Source: Chinchilla lanigera
Taxonomy: Eukaryota; Chordata; Mammalia; Rodentia; Chinchillidae
Assembly: GCF_000276665.1 (NCBI RefSeq)
Contig: NW_004955475.1
Coordinates: forward strand, 8,647,480-8,711,479
Length of the DNA: 64,000 bases
Direction: 5' to 3'
The first letter of the stretch is position 1; every line of letters begins with the position of its first letter. Of the stretch, positions 11,727 through 23,385 are shown one piece after another. A program made the position numbers and the translations under genes. Below the pieces are notes generated by a model. The model was given only the letters and a program-made list of their open reading frames with translations, ran no database searches and was not told the DNA's origin.

Positions 11727-12048
11727 TGTCTCCCCTCCTTTGTGACAGGGTTTTGATCAGGTTTTCCCTTCCTCCTCAACTCCAAACCCTCAGCTTCCCC
11801 CAGTCTCCCCTCCCTGCAAGTGACTGGTCCTGTGAGTCCTTCCCAAGGTTAAACTGATGCCTGTGCTGCCTGATGTGGAACAGCAATCGGCCAGCATGGG
11901 GAAGGGGGCCGAGGGCTGCCCTGGGAGAGCATGTACCCACCACGGCTTCCATGGAAGCTTTGCTGGCTGCACAGCATGAATCGGAGCCTTACTTTCTTCA
12001 TCTGTAAACTGGAGTGGGCGGTATTGAGTTCAATGGAGTCATGAAGGG

Positions 12049-12429
12049 AAAGTGGAGGGAGCTGTTGCTGTGGGGGGTGTGCCCACTGTGCACAGGAGAG
12101 AGGTAGTTGGACATGTTGGTGAGTGTGCCTGAGCACACACACACTCACGGGGGCATCTCCAGGTGTGGCTGCCGAGACTTACGTCTGTGCTTGCTTGGTA
12201 AGCCTTCTGTGTGTGCACAACAGGAGCCCAAGTGCATGAGGGTACTGACCAGCTGGGAACCTTCCCAGAGGCCATGCTTGGCACAGGCAGAGGAGGATCA
12301 GACATAGGCTCTGCCTTCCATATGCTGTGCAAAGAACAATCAGAAGAGTGCTGATGGCAGCCAGTTCGGGGGAAGCAAGGGAGGCTTCCTGAGGGTAGTA
12401 ACTCAAGGGTCAGAAGGAATGGTCCCAAT
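12049..12429. other. Non-coding, no gene recognised
   Basis: Unique-looking sequence with only short open frames on both strands; no splice or domain support. Confidence 0.4.
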
Positions 12430-12580
12430 AATAACAATCTTTCCCATGGACACAGAACTTGACATTTCTAAGGTCCTTTTGTAGACATGATGTCATTTCT
12501 CCCATACGCCAAGTCTATAAAGTATACATTACTATTCCCATTGTAGAGATGAAAAGACTGAGGGTTGTGAGCCTCTGGTA
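12430..12580 (-). repeat. MIR fragment
   Basis: AATAACAATCTTTCCCATGG, ATTACTATTCCCATTGTAGA and GATGAAAAGACTGAGGGTTG follow reverse MIR order. Confidence 0.6.
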
Positions 12581-12794
12581 CCAGTTTATAGACACAGCCC
12601 AGCCCCAGCCCCAGCCCATTACACATTCCATCTCTGCCAGGCCAAGCCACAAACAACATGGTGATTCCAGTCCTCCAAGCTTACGCAGCTTTCCCCTGCT
12701 CTTTCATCACCACCTCCCAAGGATGTCCATTCCACGCCTCAGTGTCTCCACATGTACCATGTTGGCTGCCCAGAACCCAAGCCACGTCCTTCAA

Positions 12795-13048
12795 AAATAC
12801 CAGGGCAGCTCACATGGTAGCGCACACCTGCCGTCCTAGCACTCTGGGAGGCTAAGGCAAGAGGATGGCAAAATCAAGCCCAGCCTGAGCAACTTAGCAA
12901 CTTAGACTTCCTCAAAAAACAAATTTTTTTTTCAAAAAGGCTAGGGTTGGGGTGGGAGAGAAAAAAAAAAACAAGGCTGTGGTTTTAACTCAGTGCAAAG
13001 GCCTGGGGTTCAATCCCCAGTATTCCCCAAACAACAACAAAACACTGG
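12795..13048 (+). mobile_element. B1-ID composite SINE
   Basis: B1 part (GCTCACATGGTAGCGCACAC ... AGCCTGAGCAACTTAGCAAC) followed by an ID part (TTTTAACTCAGTGCAAAGGC ... GGGTTCAATCCCCAGTATTC) and an A/AAC-rich tail. Confidence 0.85.
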
Positions 13049-14479
13049 GATATTGGATACTTTGGGTTTTCTTCCCGTGCTGCTGCTTCTGCCTTCTTGT
13101 CCACTTCTCAACCCCGCATTTACCTTTCAAGTTTCCCCATACTCCTCGCTACCCCTGTGTCACTGCCTCCTTTGCCTTTCCATCCTGTACTCTGCGAAAT
13201 CTCCCAGTGTGACCCCCAAGGACACGTGAATAATCTCCAGACATATGAGCAGACAGTGCACCCATGGAGGGCAGGGGTGATCTTGGAGGCATTTCTGTTC
13301 CTCCAGGGCCCACCACAGGGAACAGCCACTGAGGTGCCTGTAGAAGAATGGGGGAGTGGTTTTAATGCAGAGTCACAGGAGTATTTGCAGCCTTCATTCT
13401 ACCAAACACTGCTGCAGCAGATGACCATTTTATGATGGTTCGAGGATACATCAGCTTTGAGAGGTTGAGGTCAAAGCCTGGGCCTGCCATCCATCCGTGG
13501 AATGCAAGTTTGAAATAGGAAGGAAAATGTGCTATGGCTGGCGTAGTGATGTTCCATGATGACTCCCAGGGCTAGGAAGCCTTCCTATCAGGCCAAAAGC
13601 CTCTGGAAAAATCAGGCCCAAGCGGCCACAAACACAGCAGGCAGATGTTGTAGGCCTGAAAGAACCAGCCCAACAGACAAAGGCAGACTTTTTCATAGGG
13701 CCTGGTCCCCCTAGGAGTTTTTTGGGGGGAGGGAGAACAGGAGCCTGAAAGGGGGTGACATCTTGAGTCACACAGACATGAAGGACAGGAACGTAGGAGG
13801 GAAGCCTGCCCCTATTCTTTCCCTTTCACTCAACTGCCCTTCAGCTGGTGAACACTGGCTGGATGCTGAGGCTGGCAGGATTGTACCTGGCTCCTGCCTC
13901 CCAGGATGCCCAGCTCCAGTGGAGCTCAGAATCCCAAGCAAGGCCGTCCTCCAGCCTCCCATTGCCTTATAATGGAGGGGAAGGGGGGCTGCTGCGGGGT
14001 CACGCAGGAAGGAGACCAGGCATAGGGCTGGCCCAGAAGAGTTTGGCAGGAAGCCTGCAGGCCTGCCCTGGCACAGAGATGTGAGCACATGGCCGTTGCA
14101 ACTGGTCTAATTGCTGTCTCATCAGCTCTCCCAGGGGCTTATTCTAGAGCCAAGCAAAGGGAGGTTTCTGCTGTGAGACTTGAGGGAGCCTGAGTAGAGG
14201 TGGAGGGCCCGGCACTTTGAAAGACACTGACAAACCCCAGCATGCCCAGGGCAGAGACCCAAGTCAGGGGGGTTTGGGGAGAGGCAGAGAGCAAAATAGC
14301 CAGGAGGGAAGGGACTAACATTCTCATCCGCACTCTTGCCTCCCCCACACACCTGGTGTCGCCCCCTAGCCGCTGCTCTGTCTCTCCTTTTCCCTGGGTT
14401 CTTACTGGGCTGTCTCCTGGAGCCCACCTGCCCACGACACCTCAGACCACTGCTGCCAGGCTACTATCCCTACTTCAGC
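13049..14479. other. Non-coding, no gene recognised
   Basis: GC-moderate unique sequence. A possible MIR remnant near 13380-13490. Open frames near 14242-14769 are C-rich, low similarity and probably L2-derived. Confidence 0.4.
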
Positions 14480-15340
14480 GCTCACCCAGGCGCACAAAGA
14501 CCGAATTACAAAAGTCAGCCAGCACTCTTCTGGTCTCTCCTGCACATGGCAAGCCTCTGGCCCCTTGGGTAAGTTGGACTATCACCTGCTTTGGGAAAAC
14601 TTCCTCCACATACACGGGTTTCCTAAGTCTCTCCCTTCTTAGAACATTCTCAGCCTTTTCCCTAGGTCCCCTTCTCTGCATGCCCTTTAAATATTGGGTT
14701 TCCCCAACGTGCTATTCTCACACCTCTCCTCTCCAGAGTTGTTCCCTGAGGCTTCTCGGCCACTGCTGAGAGCGAGTGAATTCCGTGTTACCACAGCCTG
14801 AACCACTTCCCCCAGCTTCAGCCAGTATAGACGTGTACCCAGTGGTCATCTCCATAGACACCTCAAACCCATTCTGCCCCCAAACCCAACTCATCGTACC
14901 CCCAGACCACACTTCTGCTGGCTCCACCTCTCAAGGGGCAGCCACCCCATCTACCCAGGCCCCCAGCGAGAAACTTGCTCCTCCCTCTCCCTCACCCTTC
15001 ACATCTAATTAGTTAGCAGAACCTGCCAATTTTACCTCCTTAATAGCTCTGGAATCCATCTCAAGCATTCCAGCACCACAAACACTGGCCTACCTCAGGC
15101 CTTTATCATTTCTCTGCCACCAGAGTGCGTCCTCCTCTGTCCAGACTCCACACTACAGCCTATGAGGTCCTTTCCACAGGCAGATGGGAGCATGTCCTTC
15201 CTTAGTGAGAATCCGTCATGGGCTCCTCATTCCTGAGCCCAGCTCACCTGCCCCCTGCTCACCTGCCCCATCCCTCAGCCCTGGCAGGACTTCTGCTTTT
15301 CATGGTTGGCCTCCTCTTCAGTTGGCAAACTTCTACTCAC
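14480..15340 (+). repeat. L2 LINE 3' region, diverged
   Basis: Long C-rich stretch of the type seen in L2 3' halves, with CAGAACCTGCCAATTTTACC, CTGGCCTACCTCAGGCCTTT and GTGAGAATCCGTCATGGGCT. No intact frame. Confidence 0.5.
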
Positions 15341-15344
15341 ACAG

Positions 15345-15562
15345 GCAGCTTAGGGTGCGGAGGTCAAGAGTGTGGGCTCAGGAGCTTAGTGGCCTAGGCT
15401 GTGTCTCAGTTCTGTAAGTGTAAAATGGGGCTAGAAACAGTTTTTATCTCCTAAGGTTGAATTTCTCTCATGAGGGAGGGAATTAGATAGTACATGTTGT
15501 AAAGCACTTACAACAGCGTCTGATGCATATTAAGCACTGTATAGGTGTTAGCTGTTATTAGT
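15345..15562 (+). repeat. MIR, near full length
   Basis: AGAGTGTGGGCTCAGGAGCT, AAGTGTAAAATGGGGCTAGA, TTGTAAAGCACTTACAACAG and GTTAGCTGTTATTAGTTATT appear in MIR order. It seems inserted within L2 sequence. Confidence 0.75.
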
Positions 15563-15564
15563 TA

Positions 15565-15728
15565 TTATTTCCCCTTCAAGTACCATCTCTGTGAAGCCAG
15601 CTTTCCTCTGAGATTAAGATAAGTGCTCCTCTTCTGGGCCCCTAGAGCCCTAACTAACTTTTATCATGACACTTGACACCATTTGCCTACTGCTTGCCCT
15701 TCCTCCCCTGCTACTTGTTATCAAGGGT
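15565..15728 (+). repeat. L2 fragment
   Basis: TTCAAGTACCATCTCTGTGA and GCCAGCTTTCCTCTGAGATT resemble the L2 3' region and could continue the L2 copy left of the MIR. Confidence 0.5.
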
Positions 15729-15732
15729 CTAC

Positions 15733-15830
15733 CAGGTCGGGGGCGTAGCTCAGTGCACAGTGCGAGCTTTTAGTGTGTGCAAGACCTTGGGCTCAGTCCT
15801 CAGCATTATTAAAAAGCACAGCAAAGAGAT
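15733..15830 (+). mobile_element. ID-like SINE
   Basis: GGGGGCGTAGCTCAGTGCAC (A box) and CTTGGGCTCAGTCCTCAGCA (B box) are followed by an A-rich tail. Confidence 0.85.
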
Positions 15831-15849
15831 AGAAAAGTAGCCAGAGAGT

Positions 15850-16062
15850 CACTTATTTTCGCACCTTTAGCACCAAGCCCATGATTTTTCTTATGCATCT
15901 CAGAGCAGCCTCATGGTACTACTATCCCCTCCATTTTGCAGATAAAAAAACCAAGACTCAGAGAGGTAAAGGGAATTTGCCAAGATCGCACAGTTTAAAA
16001 ACTGACAAAAAGCTGAGTCAAATCCCAGTCTGCAGGATTCTAGACCACATAAATGGTCCACT
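15850..16062 (-). repeat. MIR copy
   Basis: CCTCCATTTTGCAGATAAAA, AAGACTCAGAGAGGTAAAGG and AAGATCGCACAGTTTAAAAA match reverse MIR. Confidence 0.75.
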
Positions 16063-16314
16063 TTACCTGACTACCTTGTGGGGGAGGTGGTCTTGAAATC
16101 TAGTCCTAGAAGAAAGGATTAGGGGAATGAGGGATCCTCTGCCTAGAGGAGACACAACTCAGGGGCAAGGGGGATCCCCTCTCACCCAGCTGTGTGAAGC
16201 CTTCTGGGGCTGATAAGTGTTGCAAACAGTAGTGCCAACGCATGTGTTGGACACATGTGCAGTGAGGTCATGCCAGAATACTAAGGACAAAAGCATTCAT
16301 CACAGAGCCCCCGC

Positions 16315-16475
16315 TCACCTCTATATAGTCCTCTGAACTTACAAAATGCTTTCCCATCTTGTTTTGTCATTTGATCAGCCTCACACACCTGAGAGGAAGT
16401 AGTCCTGATTCAGACGGGGCAGTGACTTGTGGCCAGTCACCAACTCGGAGGCAAAGCTGGGACTCCACAGAAAGT
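16315..16475 (-). repeat. MIR-like copy
   Basis: TCTGAACTTACAAAATGCTT and CTTGTGGCCAGTCACCAACT fit a reverse MIR-family element, diverged. Confidence 0.5.
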
Positions 16476-16861
16476 CTGTGATAAGCCCCATTTCCTCCAG
16501 CTGGGAGTCTGAGAAGAATGAGACTGTGACTAGGGAGGTGACTTCCCAAAGATGGACGCATGGGGATACCGAGATTGCTGTGTGGGGTCCACAAAGAGGG
16601 CCAGGAGACCAGAGAGAAAGCTTGTGGGACTCAGCGTTCTCCTCTAAGAATGGGAGCAGCACCCCACCAGGCATGGTAGGTGTAAGCGAGGGGTGTGGGC
16701 CTCAGAAAAGATGATGTATGTTTCCTAAGCATGCAATAGATACAACAGTGCATCTGAACTCATGCAGAGCTTGTGATAGTGACAAAAGTGTTCAGAGGAA
16801 GTAATTCTGCAAGAACCAGGCAGAACCGTGTTATCGCTCTTATTATTGTTATTAATATCAT

Positions 16862-16945
16862 TATTACTGTGTGGTACTGAGGATGGGATTCAAGGCTTTG
16901 TGTGTGCTGGGCAAGTACTCTACCATACGCATATCTGCCCCTTAC
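16862..16945 (-). mobile_element. Diverged ID-like SINE
   Basis: TGTGTGGTACTGAGGATGGG and GGGCAAGTACTCTACCATAC are the reverse ID pattern. Confidence 0.75.
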
Positions 16946-17112
16946 CAACTTAGAGCTTTGAGAATGTCACATAACTCCTCTGAGTCTTTGCGGCCTCATT
17001 TATAGGATGGAAGTGATAAAGTCTGCCTAGTACTGTGAACATTAATTGTGAGTACCCATGTAAAATGACTGACACGGCACGCACCTATAAATGGCAGCAA
17101 TTATGATTCTCT
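16946..17112 (+). repeat. MIR fragment
   Basis: GAATGTCACATAACTCCTCT, TTTATAGGATGGAAGTGATA and TATAAATGGCAGCAATTATG follow MIR order. Confidence 0.6.
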
Positions 17113-17119
17113 CAGAGTA

Positions 17120-17340
17120 GACCTTAGAGCACCATGATAAAGACTCTCAGGCTATAATGGGTTCCAAGACCAGTTTCTGTACCTGCTACCTGTGTGACTA
17201 TTGACAAGTCACTTAACTTCTCTGTGCATCTGTTTCTTCAGCCCAAGGCTGCTTGAAAAAACTAAATGCGCAACTACACATAACATACTGGCATCCAGCA
17301 TGTGCTCTAAGCGTGTTGGTGAGCACCGTTAGAAGCAAAG
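17120..17340 (+). repeat. MIR copy
   Basis: CTACCTGTGTGACTATTGAC and AAGTCACTTAACTTCTCTGT are a clear MIR core. Confidence 0.75.
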
Positions 17341-17559
17341 GTGTGAGAGGCAGAAACTAGTGTTCCTCTTCTTCCAAGATGCTGCATCATCCCCTTTATG
17401 AACAAAGACATGAGCTGAGGCCAATTGGAACTGATTACGGGGTTCCTTTCATTTAGCCACCTGAGGTCATAGCATGACTGCCCTAGACCTGGGGCCTTAC
17501 CCCTAGGGGCTGCTGTGCGTGAGCCGGACTTCAGCTACACTGCCCCAAGATCTCCCCCA

Positions 17560-18125
17560 GATTAGGCCAGAACTGGCCAGAGCACTTGCAGAGTTTTGTT
17601 GGGTTCCGGGAACTTATTACGTTACATACAATCCCAATTGTCTCCCTGGAGCCCAGAGGTAGGGAATGAATCCACCTTTCACACGCTCAACTCTGGCCCT
17701 GTGACTGTGGCTGTTATGGCTTTCTGTGCCCAGTGGCAGCAGGAAGGCGGGGCAGGGTTTAGGGCCAGCAGCTGGGGCCCAGGCCCAGGCCGTGGAGGGC
17801 AGGCAATGCCCCCTGACGATCCTGTTCTGGCCCCATTTACAGCAGGCTTCCTGGAGTCACGGTGCATTTTCCCAGGCGCCTGCTCCAGGCTTTCATAAAC
17901 TTCTCCTGCCACCGGGGCCCGGCTAGACCTGTGCGCAACGGGAAGGAAGCAGGGCCCAAGTCTTGGGCCACTTGAGCCAATCCTTGGGGCTGACTGGGCC
18001 CCCAGGCTTTCACACACACACACCCCCAGTGCCGCGTGGAGGGAAATCAGGAGGAGCCGAGGAATTGTTTGTAATTAGTGTGTTTTTAAAGGCTTTTCCG
18101 TGAGCCTTTAGCAGATTTCTGGGGA
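17560..18125. promoter_or_regulatory. Candidate regulatory region
   Basis: Repeat-free stretch with mixed composition, including GTAATTAGTGTGTTTTTAAA (18071-18090) and a CpG-containing centre (17735-17960). The position between blocks of MIR copies and the lack of insertions suggest constraint. Weak evidence. Confidence 0.25.
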
Positions 18126-18599
18126 GGGCAGCTTGCCAGGGAGCATTGAAATGGAAATCCTGTGTTCTAGCCGGGACCCTCTTGGAAGAAGATTCTTCCC
18201 AGAGAAAAGGCCAGAAGCCCTGCCCCCCTCTTTGGGTCCCCTCCCCTCGCCACTGTGGTCAAGGCCGGCTTGCTGTGGTCACGGCAGGCTCGGTGATCTC
18301 GGCGATGTGGGGTGGCTCTGTGGAATGGCATTCCTGCTCACAGGCCTCCGCTCTGCCTCAGGACAGCGCAGTTCCACCCCTACGTGAAAGGCTGCTACAG
18401 GGCCCCAACTCCCACTGACCCCCGACCAAGGACGCCCCCATGCCCCTCCCCTCACAGCAAGGCCCCCAGCACAGGCTCCTTTTCCCTAGCTTTTCCCAAA
18501 CGGGAGCCACTGGCCCTGGAATTGGGCACATCCAGAGTTACCCCTCCCAAGTTAGCCAGAGGTTATGTGTACAAACAGCAGCTCCTCATGCATGAGCAG

Positions 18600-18790
18600 C
18601 ATTTTACGGTGTGTGGCGGCTTCGCACAGTTCTCCCTCATGGCAACCCCATGAGGAGTTACTGTCTATTGTCATCAGTTCACAGTGGCACTGGGGGAAGG
18701 GACAGACTTGCCCAAGGCTCCTCCGCTAGCCGACTAGCAGAATAAGGGAACTGGGCCTAAACCCCAGATCTCTTGTCTGCCTGCCTCCGG
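18600..18790 (-). repeat. MIR copy
   Basis: CATGGCAACCCCATGAGGAG, GACTTGCCCAAGGCTCCTCC and CTGGGCCTAAACCCCAGATC follow reverse MIR order. Confidence 0.6.
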
Positions 18791-19059
18791 TTCACTCCCA
18801 ACCCAGGCTGCTGCTCCCACACGCTGGCTGACACGCAGGCGGGACTGTTCTGGTGCAATCCCTGGGCCTTGTGGTCTGGGATCATTTCCTGTGGCCTAAA
18901 GTATTATTTGCAAGTTGTAAGGACTGCCCGGTTTCTGGAAGCCTCACTGAATGCTTCCAGCTGGGAATTTAACCTTCTCCGACCCAGCTGTGGATCTTGA
19001 GCACTGTCTTAGTTCCCACCCGTTTTCCTAGAACCTCCTGAAGTCTATTAGTTGTGCAC

Positions 19060-19185
19060 GGGTGAGGGACAGTGGCCTGGGATCCTGAAGACCTAGTCTG
19101 GGCTTTGTTCTGCCACCCACTTGTTCTGTGACCTTGGGCAAGTCCCTTTGCCTGTCTAACTTGAAATCAAGGCTTAGAAAGTATG
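19060..19185 (+). repeat. MIR fragment
   Basis: TGTGACCTTGGGCAAGTCCC with upstream CTTTGTTCTGCCACCCACTT is a clear MIR core. Confidence 0.75.
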
Positions 19186-19354
19186 TTTCCCTGCCAGAGA
19201 TTGCAAGCCAGTGCTCTTGTTTTCACTGGAATATGAAGGGAACTGACCTCCCCTTCCACAGCTCCTCCACAGCTCAAGGTCTTGCTTGTGAGGGCCGTGC
19301 AATTGTTGCATATGAGCGCTGACTAGATAGGTCCTTGGGGCCAAGGCAAACGGT

Positions 19355-19500
19355 TCCCGCCTCCACCTCTCCAACATTGTACAGACAGGCAAAGTGACGT
19401 ATGGGAAAGGGGAGTGACCCCAGGTGGTCCAGGGAAGCAAGTCGCACAGTCAGGATTAAAATTCAACTCAGCAGCGTGGTGTGGGAGATTTCCCAGCCAT
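19355..19500 (-). repeat. MIR fragment
   Basis: AAGTCGCACAGTCAGGATTA and a diverged upstream CATTGTACAGACAGGCAAAG fit reverse MIR. Confidence 0.5.
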
Positions 19501-19865
19501 TCCCAGTAACATTGTAATAAAAATAGGTACATATCTAAAATCCTGTATGAAGTGTGAATAAAAGTATCTTCAGAAAACGTGGTGATTTTTATGTTCTGTA
19601 ATACACATCTTCCAAGCGCAGTGTTGGGCAGCGCAGCCTCCAGGGATGTCTAACCTTCCACTAGAGTGCTGCTGCCCTTAAGGCCCTCCTAGAGAGAAAT
19701 CCTCGGGTGACATGCAGGCAAGGGCTCCCTGCTCTCCTCCCAGCAGCCTCCTCTTTGTGTTTGTGAACATGTGGCATCCCTGGGGACTGCAGGGCTGGTG
19801 TCCTGGGTTCCCTTCCTTAACTAGCAGAGGATTCGCAGCCACAGCCCGCTGCCCCTGCCTCTGCC

Positions 19866-19992
19866 TCTTTTTTTCAGGTTTTTTTGTTTTTTTTTGTTTT
19901 TTTTTTGTTTTTCTTCCGGTACCAGGAATCGAACTCACGACCTTGCACCTGCCAGGCAGGCGCTGTGCTGCTGAGCTAAATCCCCAGCCCAC
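19866..19992 (-). mobile_element. Young ID-like SINE
   Basis: A T/TG-rich run then CCGGTACCAGGAATCGAACT, GCCAGGCAGGCGCTGTGCTG and GAGCTAAATCCCCAGCCC. Belongs to the least diverged ID type here. Confidence 0.92.
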
Positions 19993-20204
19993 CTTTGCCT
20001 TTACATTGACTCTAGTAAGACAGAGGTTCAAGGAGCAGGACTGGGAGTTACAGATGAGAAAGGGAAGTTTCATTCATATTTCAGAAGTGACTTGGCATGC
20101 CTTTCCCTGGTATCCTCCTTTTGCAGGGAGGAAGCCTTTCTGAACCTGCCCTAGCACACAGAACATCAAGGAACTACAGCATGCTGGAGCTGCCACATGC
20201 TCTT

Positions 20205-20300
20205 AGAGATCTAAAGTTCAACCCTCACAGGTTACGGTTGGAGAAACTGAGGCCCAGAGTGGGGGACAGTAAGTTAGAACCCTGGCATTAGGGCTTGGAC
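20205..20300 (-). repeat. MIR fragment
   Basis: GGAGAAACTGAGGCCCAGAG is the reverse MIR core; flanks are diverged. Confidence 0.55.
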
Positions 20301-21763
20301 CAGAAACCCCTTGTGCCTCTGCAGCCAACATTTTATCCTAGCCTCCTCAGCCCCTGCTGCCTCCTGTGTACACGTACAGGTTCACCCGCATGTGTGCTAA
20401 TGCAGGTTGACGGCTGCTGGGAGGGTCACACATGGAGCCACACACTGGCCCATTCACTCTGACACGTACCCCAGCTGGCTGTCCCCCGACACACACTCTC
20501 CATCCCCATTCACTGGCCCCTCCTCACCCCCTCCACTGGCCTCGAACAAGTGCCCCCACACTGATTCACAGGTCTCTCCCTGCTGGCTGTCACAGGGTCT
20601 CCCTTTGTTGATGTGACTCCCTACAGCTGCACAGAGTAGAGTTCAGAGGTGCTGGGGGGCACTGTGTGTCGCAGAGCTGGGATGTGAGGAGGTGGTGAAT
20701 ATGGGTGGGATCCAAAGGTTCTGACTAGGAGACCTGGGATGCAACCACACCTTGGATAAAAAGAAGCGAGGGGAGGGAGGAAGCTCTAGCGTTTGGGGAG
20801 AGGACGGGAGTGCAAAGGAAACCACGGCTGAATAGCCTGAGCAAGATGAGCACCAGAGTGAAGGGCCTGGAGGTTGCTCATCAGAGGTGGTACAGGGTCC
20901 TGGGACATCAGGGGCCACTGGACATCAGCCCGGGCTGAAGGAAAGGGAGGGGTGGGAGCACGGAGGGAGAAGCCTCTGTAGAGTATGAGGCTGAAGTTGT
21001 TGAGCAGGGAGAGGCCAAGCAGAGGTCTTGAGCAGAGAGGTATGAGGGAGATGAGTCCCTTGGGCTGGATGAGCGCGGACAGTGCCTGACACCCTGTGGG
21101 TGCTGGTATATGACAAATGAATGACTGAATAAGCTCTGTGACTCTTTCTCATTGTGATGGAGCCGGGACCTTGGCCCATCTCACAACTAGGGCTAGCGTG
21201 ACACTGCTCACTGCAGGAAGAAGGGTGGAAAGAAGAACAGCCTCCAGAAAAGCCGCAGAGCCCTAGGGTACTGCAAGTGGTGCTGGGTAGACAGCTGGGC
21301 ACAGTACACACAGTCAGTGGGGCTTCCACGGTCATCTCATCCACCCCCCCACTATGTATCAGATGGGGAAACTGACACTTGAATCGTGGAATGTATTTTG
21401 CATTATCGGGCAGCCCGTCAGTGGCAGGGCACAGCCTGGAGTTGTTTTTTCCTCCTGGCTTGTGCAGCATGCTGTTGCCCCTAGTTGCAACTCTGCTGTC
21501 TTTACACCCCCACCCCCAGTCTGCAGGCAGAGACTTGGGAGCCTTGACTCAATGACTCCTGGGCCAGGGACAGACAGAAAGTGTAAAGGGAGAGGAGAGA
21601 AGAACTGCCAGCTCACGCAGAGAAGCAGCGCATCTAGGGGGCAGATGTGGGTCACAGAGCCCTCTTCTGCCCACTCTGATGCTGCTGAGGCCAAGGTAGC
21701 TGCCCCTCACCCTCCGAAAGTCCACAGAACAAGGTTGGTGTTTCCCACACACCACAGCAAGGG
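20301..21763. other. Non-coding, no gene recognised
   Basis: Two facing frames of about 160-180 codons (20925-21470 minus, 21354-21845 plus) are low in CpG-type coding signal, end in the AC microsatellite or in unrelated DNA, and show no domain. Confidence 0.4.
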
Positions 21764-21773
21764 TGCGCGCGCG

Positions 21774-21813
<40 letters not shown>
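21764..21813 (+). repeat. Compound (GC)n(AC)n microsatellite
   Basis: About nine GC/CG units run directly into about 15 AC units, a purely alternating purine-pyrimidine tract of about 50 bases. Confidence 0.97.
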
Positions 21814-21816
<3 letters not shown>

Positions 21817-22479
21817 AGCCCCAGGGTGTCTGTCCCATTGTGTGACAGCGGTGACGGTTACACAGACAGTCTTCATCCTTCCCCCTCATAGTAGGGCCTG
21901 GCATGGCTGCTAGAAGGGAAGTACTGGGTGGCTTGGAGGACAAAGGCCCTTGGATTGCACACACCACCGATGGATATTTTTCTTGTTAACACACAATGCT
22001 GCTTGCATAACTGGAACTGGCTAGACACTATGAGAAATGTTTAGGGCTTGAGAAAAAGCAGGGAGAGGAATAAACAGCCACAAAGCCACAGGGTCCCAGG
22101 GGCTGCCTTCCCGAGGACGTCCTGCCTCCCTCACCTCCCACATTCCCATGGATGGGGGACTAGAAAAGCTGCCAAGATGGAGAAGCTCCCCTCTCTCCCA
22201 GCCCCAAATGGCCCACTGGGTGTGTGCGCTTGCTCTTTGAACATAACCTGAGGTTCTCCATGGCCCACTCCCCTCTGAGCCTGGCTCCTGGTCAGATCCA
22301 AGGACCAGGCTCGTTCTGACTGGGAGAGCACTGGTTGGACAATCATCAGGGCCGGAGCCTAAGGGCTGTCTCCACACCCTCTGCTTAGGTCCACGGAGGG
22401 GCTTCTGCTCAGCCCTGATCCCGGCCCCAGTCTTAGCCCTAATTCCAGCCACAGAGGGATCTCAGATGATAAGCAGTAG

Positions 22480-22640
22480 CTTAAGGATTTGGGAAACATG
22501 TGGGAAGAAATGATCCAAAAAATTGATTTTATCAGATGATTTGGGAAAACTCCTTTGGCCCAAACTGGCCAACTTTGTCTCCTTTGCTGGCCCCCTCAGC
22601 ATTTTAGAATTTATAGGTGTTATCTTTAAACAGAGGGCCA
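22480..22640. promoter_or_regulatory. Candidate conserved non-coding element with GATA-type motifs
   Basis: Non-repetitive block containing TTATCAGATGATTTGGG, CTTTGGCCCAAACTGGCCAA and TTATCTTT. Two reverse-strand GATA cores lie about 95 bases apart. Function inferred only. Confidence 0.3.
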
Positions 22641-22796
22641 GAAGAAAAGGACCAAGGAAAATGCACCAGAATGCTTAACCCCAAGCTTACAAGGAGACAC
22701 CCCTCAGGATGTGAGGGGAGCTGTGCCAGACCAGCGAGCACAGCAGAGATGGCATGATGCCCTTCCTCAATGGCTGGGACCAAGCTATCTGCAGAT

Positions 22797-22808
22797 TTCT
22801 CTCTTTCT

Positions 22809-22840
<32 letters not shown>

Positions 22841-22925
22841 GTTTCTTTTTTATGTATGGTACTGGGCATTGAGCGCAGAGAGCACTGAGACTCCGTGAAA
22901 AGAATCCATCCTAGTCCCTGAGCAT
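22797..22925 (-). mobile_element. CT-rich microsatellite joined to diverged ID-like SINE
   Basis: A (TTTC)/(CT) run to about 22842 is followed by TATGGTACTGGGCATTGAGC, the reverse start of an ID element whose remainder is altered. The CT run may derive from the SINE tail. Confidence 0.6.
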
Positions 22926-23159
22926 CCCTACTCCAAGTCTCCCTCTGCCTTGTCTTCTGGAAAATGGGTAAGGGGGATCTGGTGACTGATCTGGGTCCTT
23001 AAATAAGAAGCATGCTTGTTTATAGCCAGATGAAATTCATCCCTCCTCCTGCCCCCTTCCCTGGCCACGGCTGCTTCTGAAATTCCTGCCTCAGCCTCTG
23101 CACCAAGCTAGATGGGGAGGTGAAGTCCCCTCCTCTCATTTCTCCCACCCTTCCCATCC

Positions 23160-23385
23160 TTGGACCCCGAGGGGCGGGGCTGAGGCAGCTGCCACATTCA
23201 GCGTGGCAGGGCTGCTAGCTCAGTACAAATCAGAAACACATTGGAGGCAGGCAGGCCGGCGGGAGCAGACAGGCCAGGGCTGGGGCCCATTAAGGCCGGA
23301 GCCCGGCCTCTCTGTTTACCGACTCAGCACAAGGTTTCAGGTTTGCCTCCTGATTGTTTGTTTGTTTCAGAGATGAGAAAGGCCA
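23160..23385. promoter_or_regulatory. Candidate regulatory element with GC box and FOX-type motifs
   Basis: The block holds a GC box (GGGGCGGGG, about 23171-23179), a TGTTTAC forkhead core near 23314, and a GATTGTTTGTTTGTTTC run near 23352. It is repeat-free and locally GC-rich without being a full CpG island. A compact enhancer is plausible. Confidence 0.35.

Noticed and set aside
20925..21845. Facing frames of 181 and 163 codons
   Set aside because: No domain, no codon-pattern support, one ends in an AC microsatellite.
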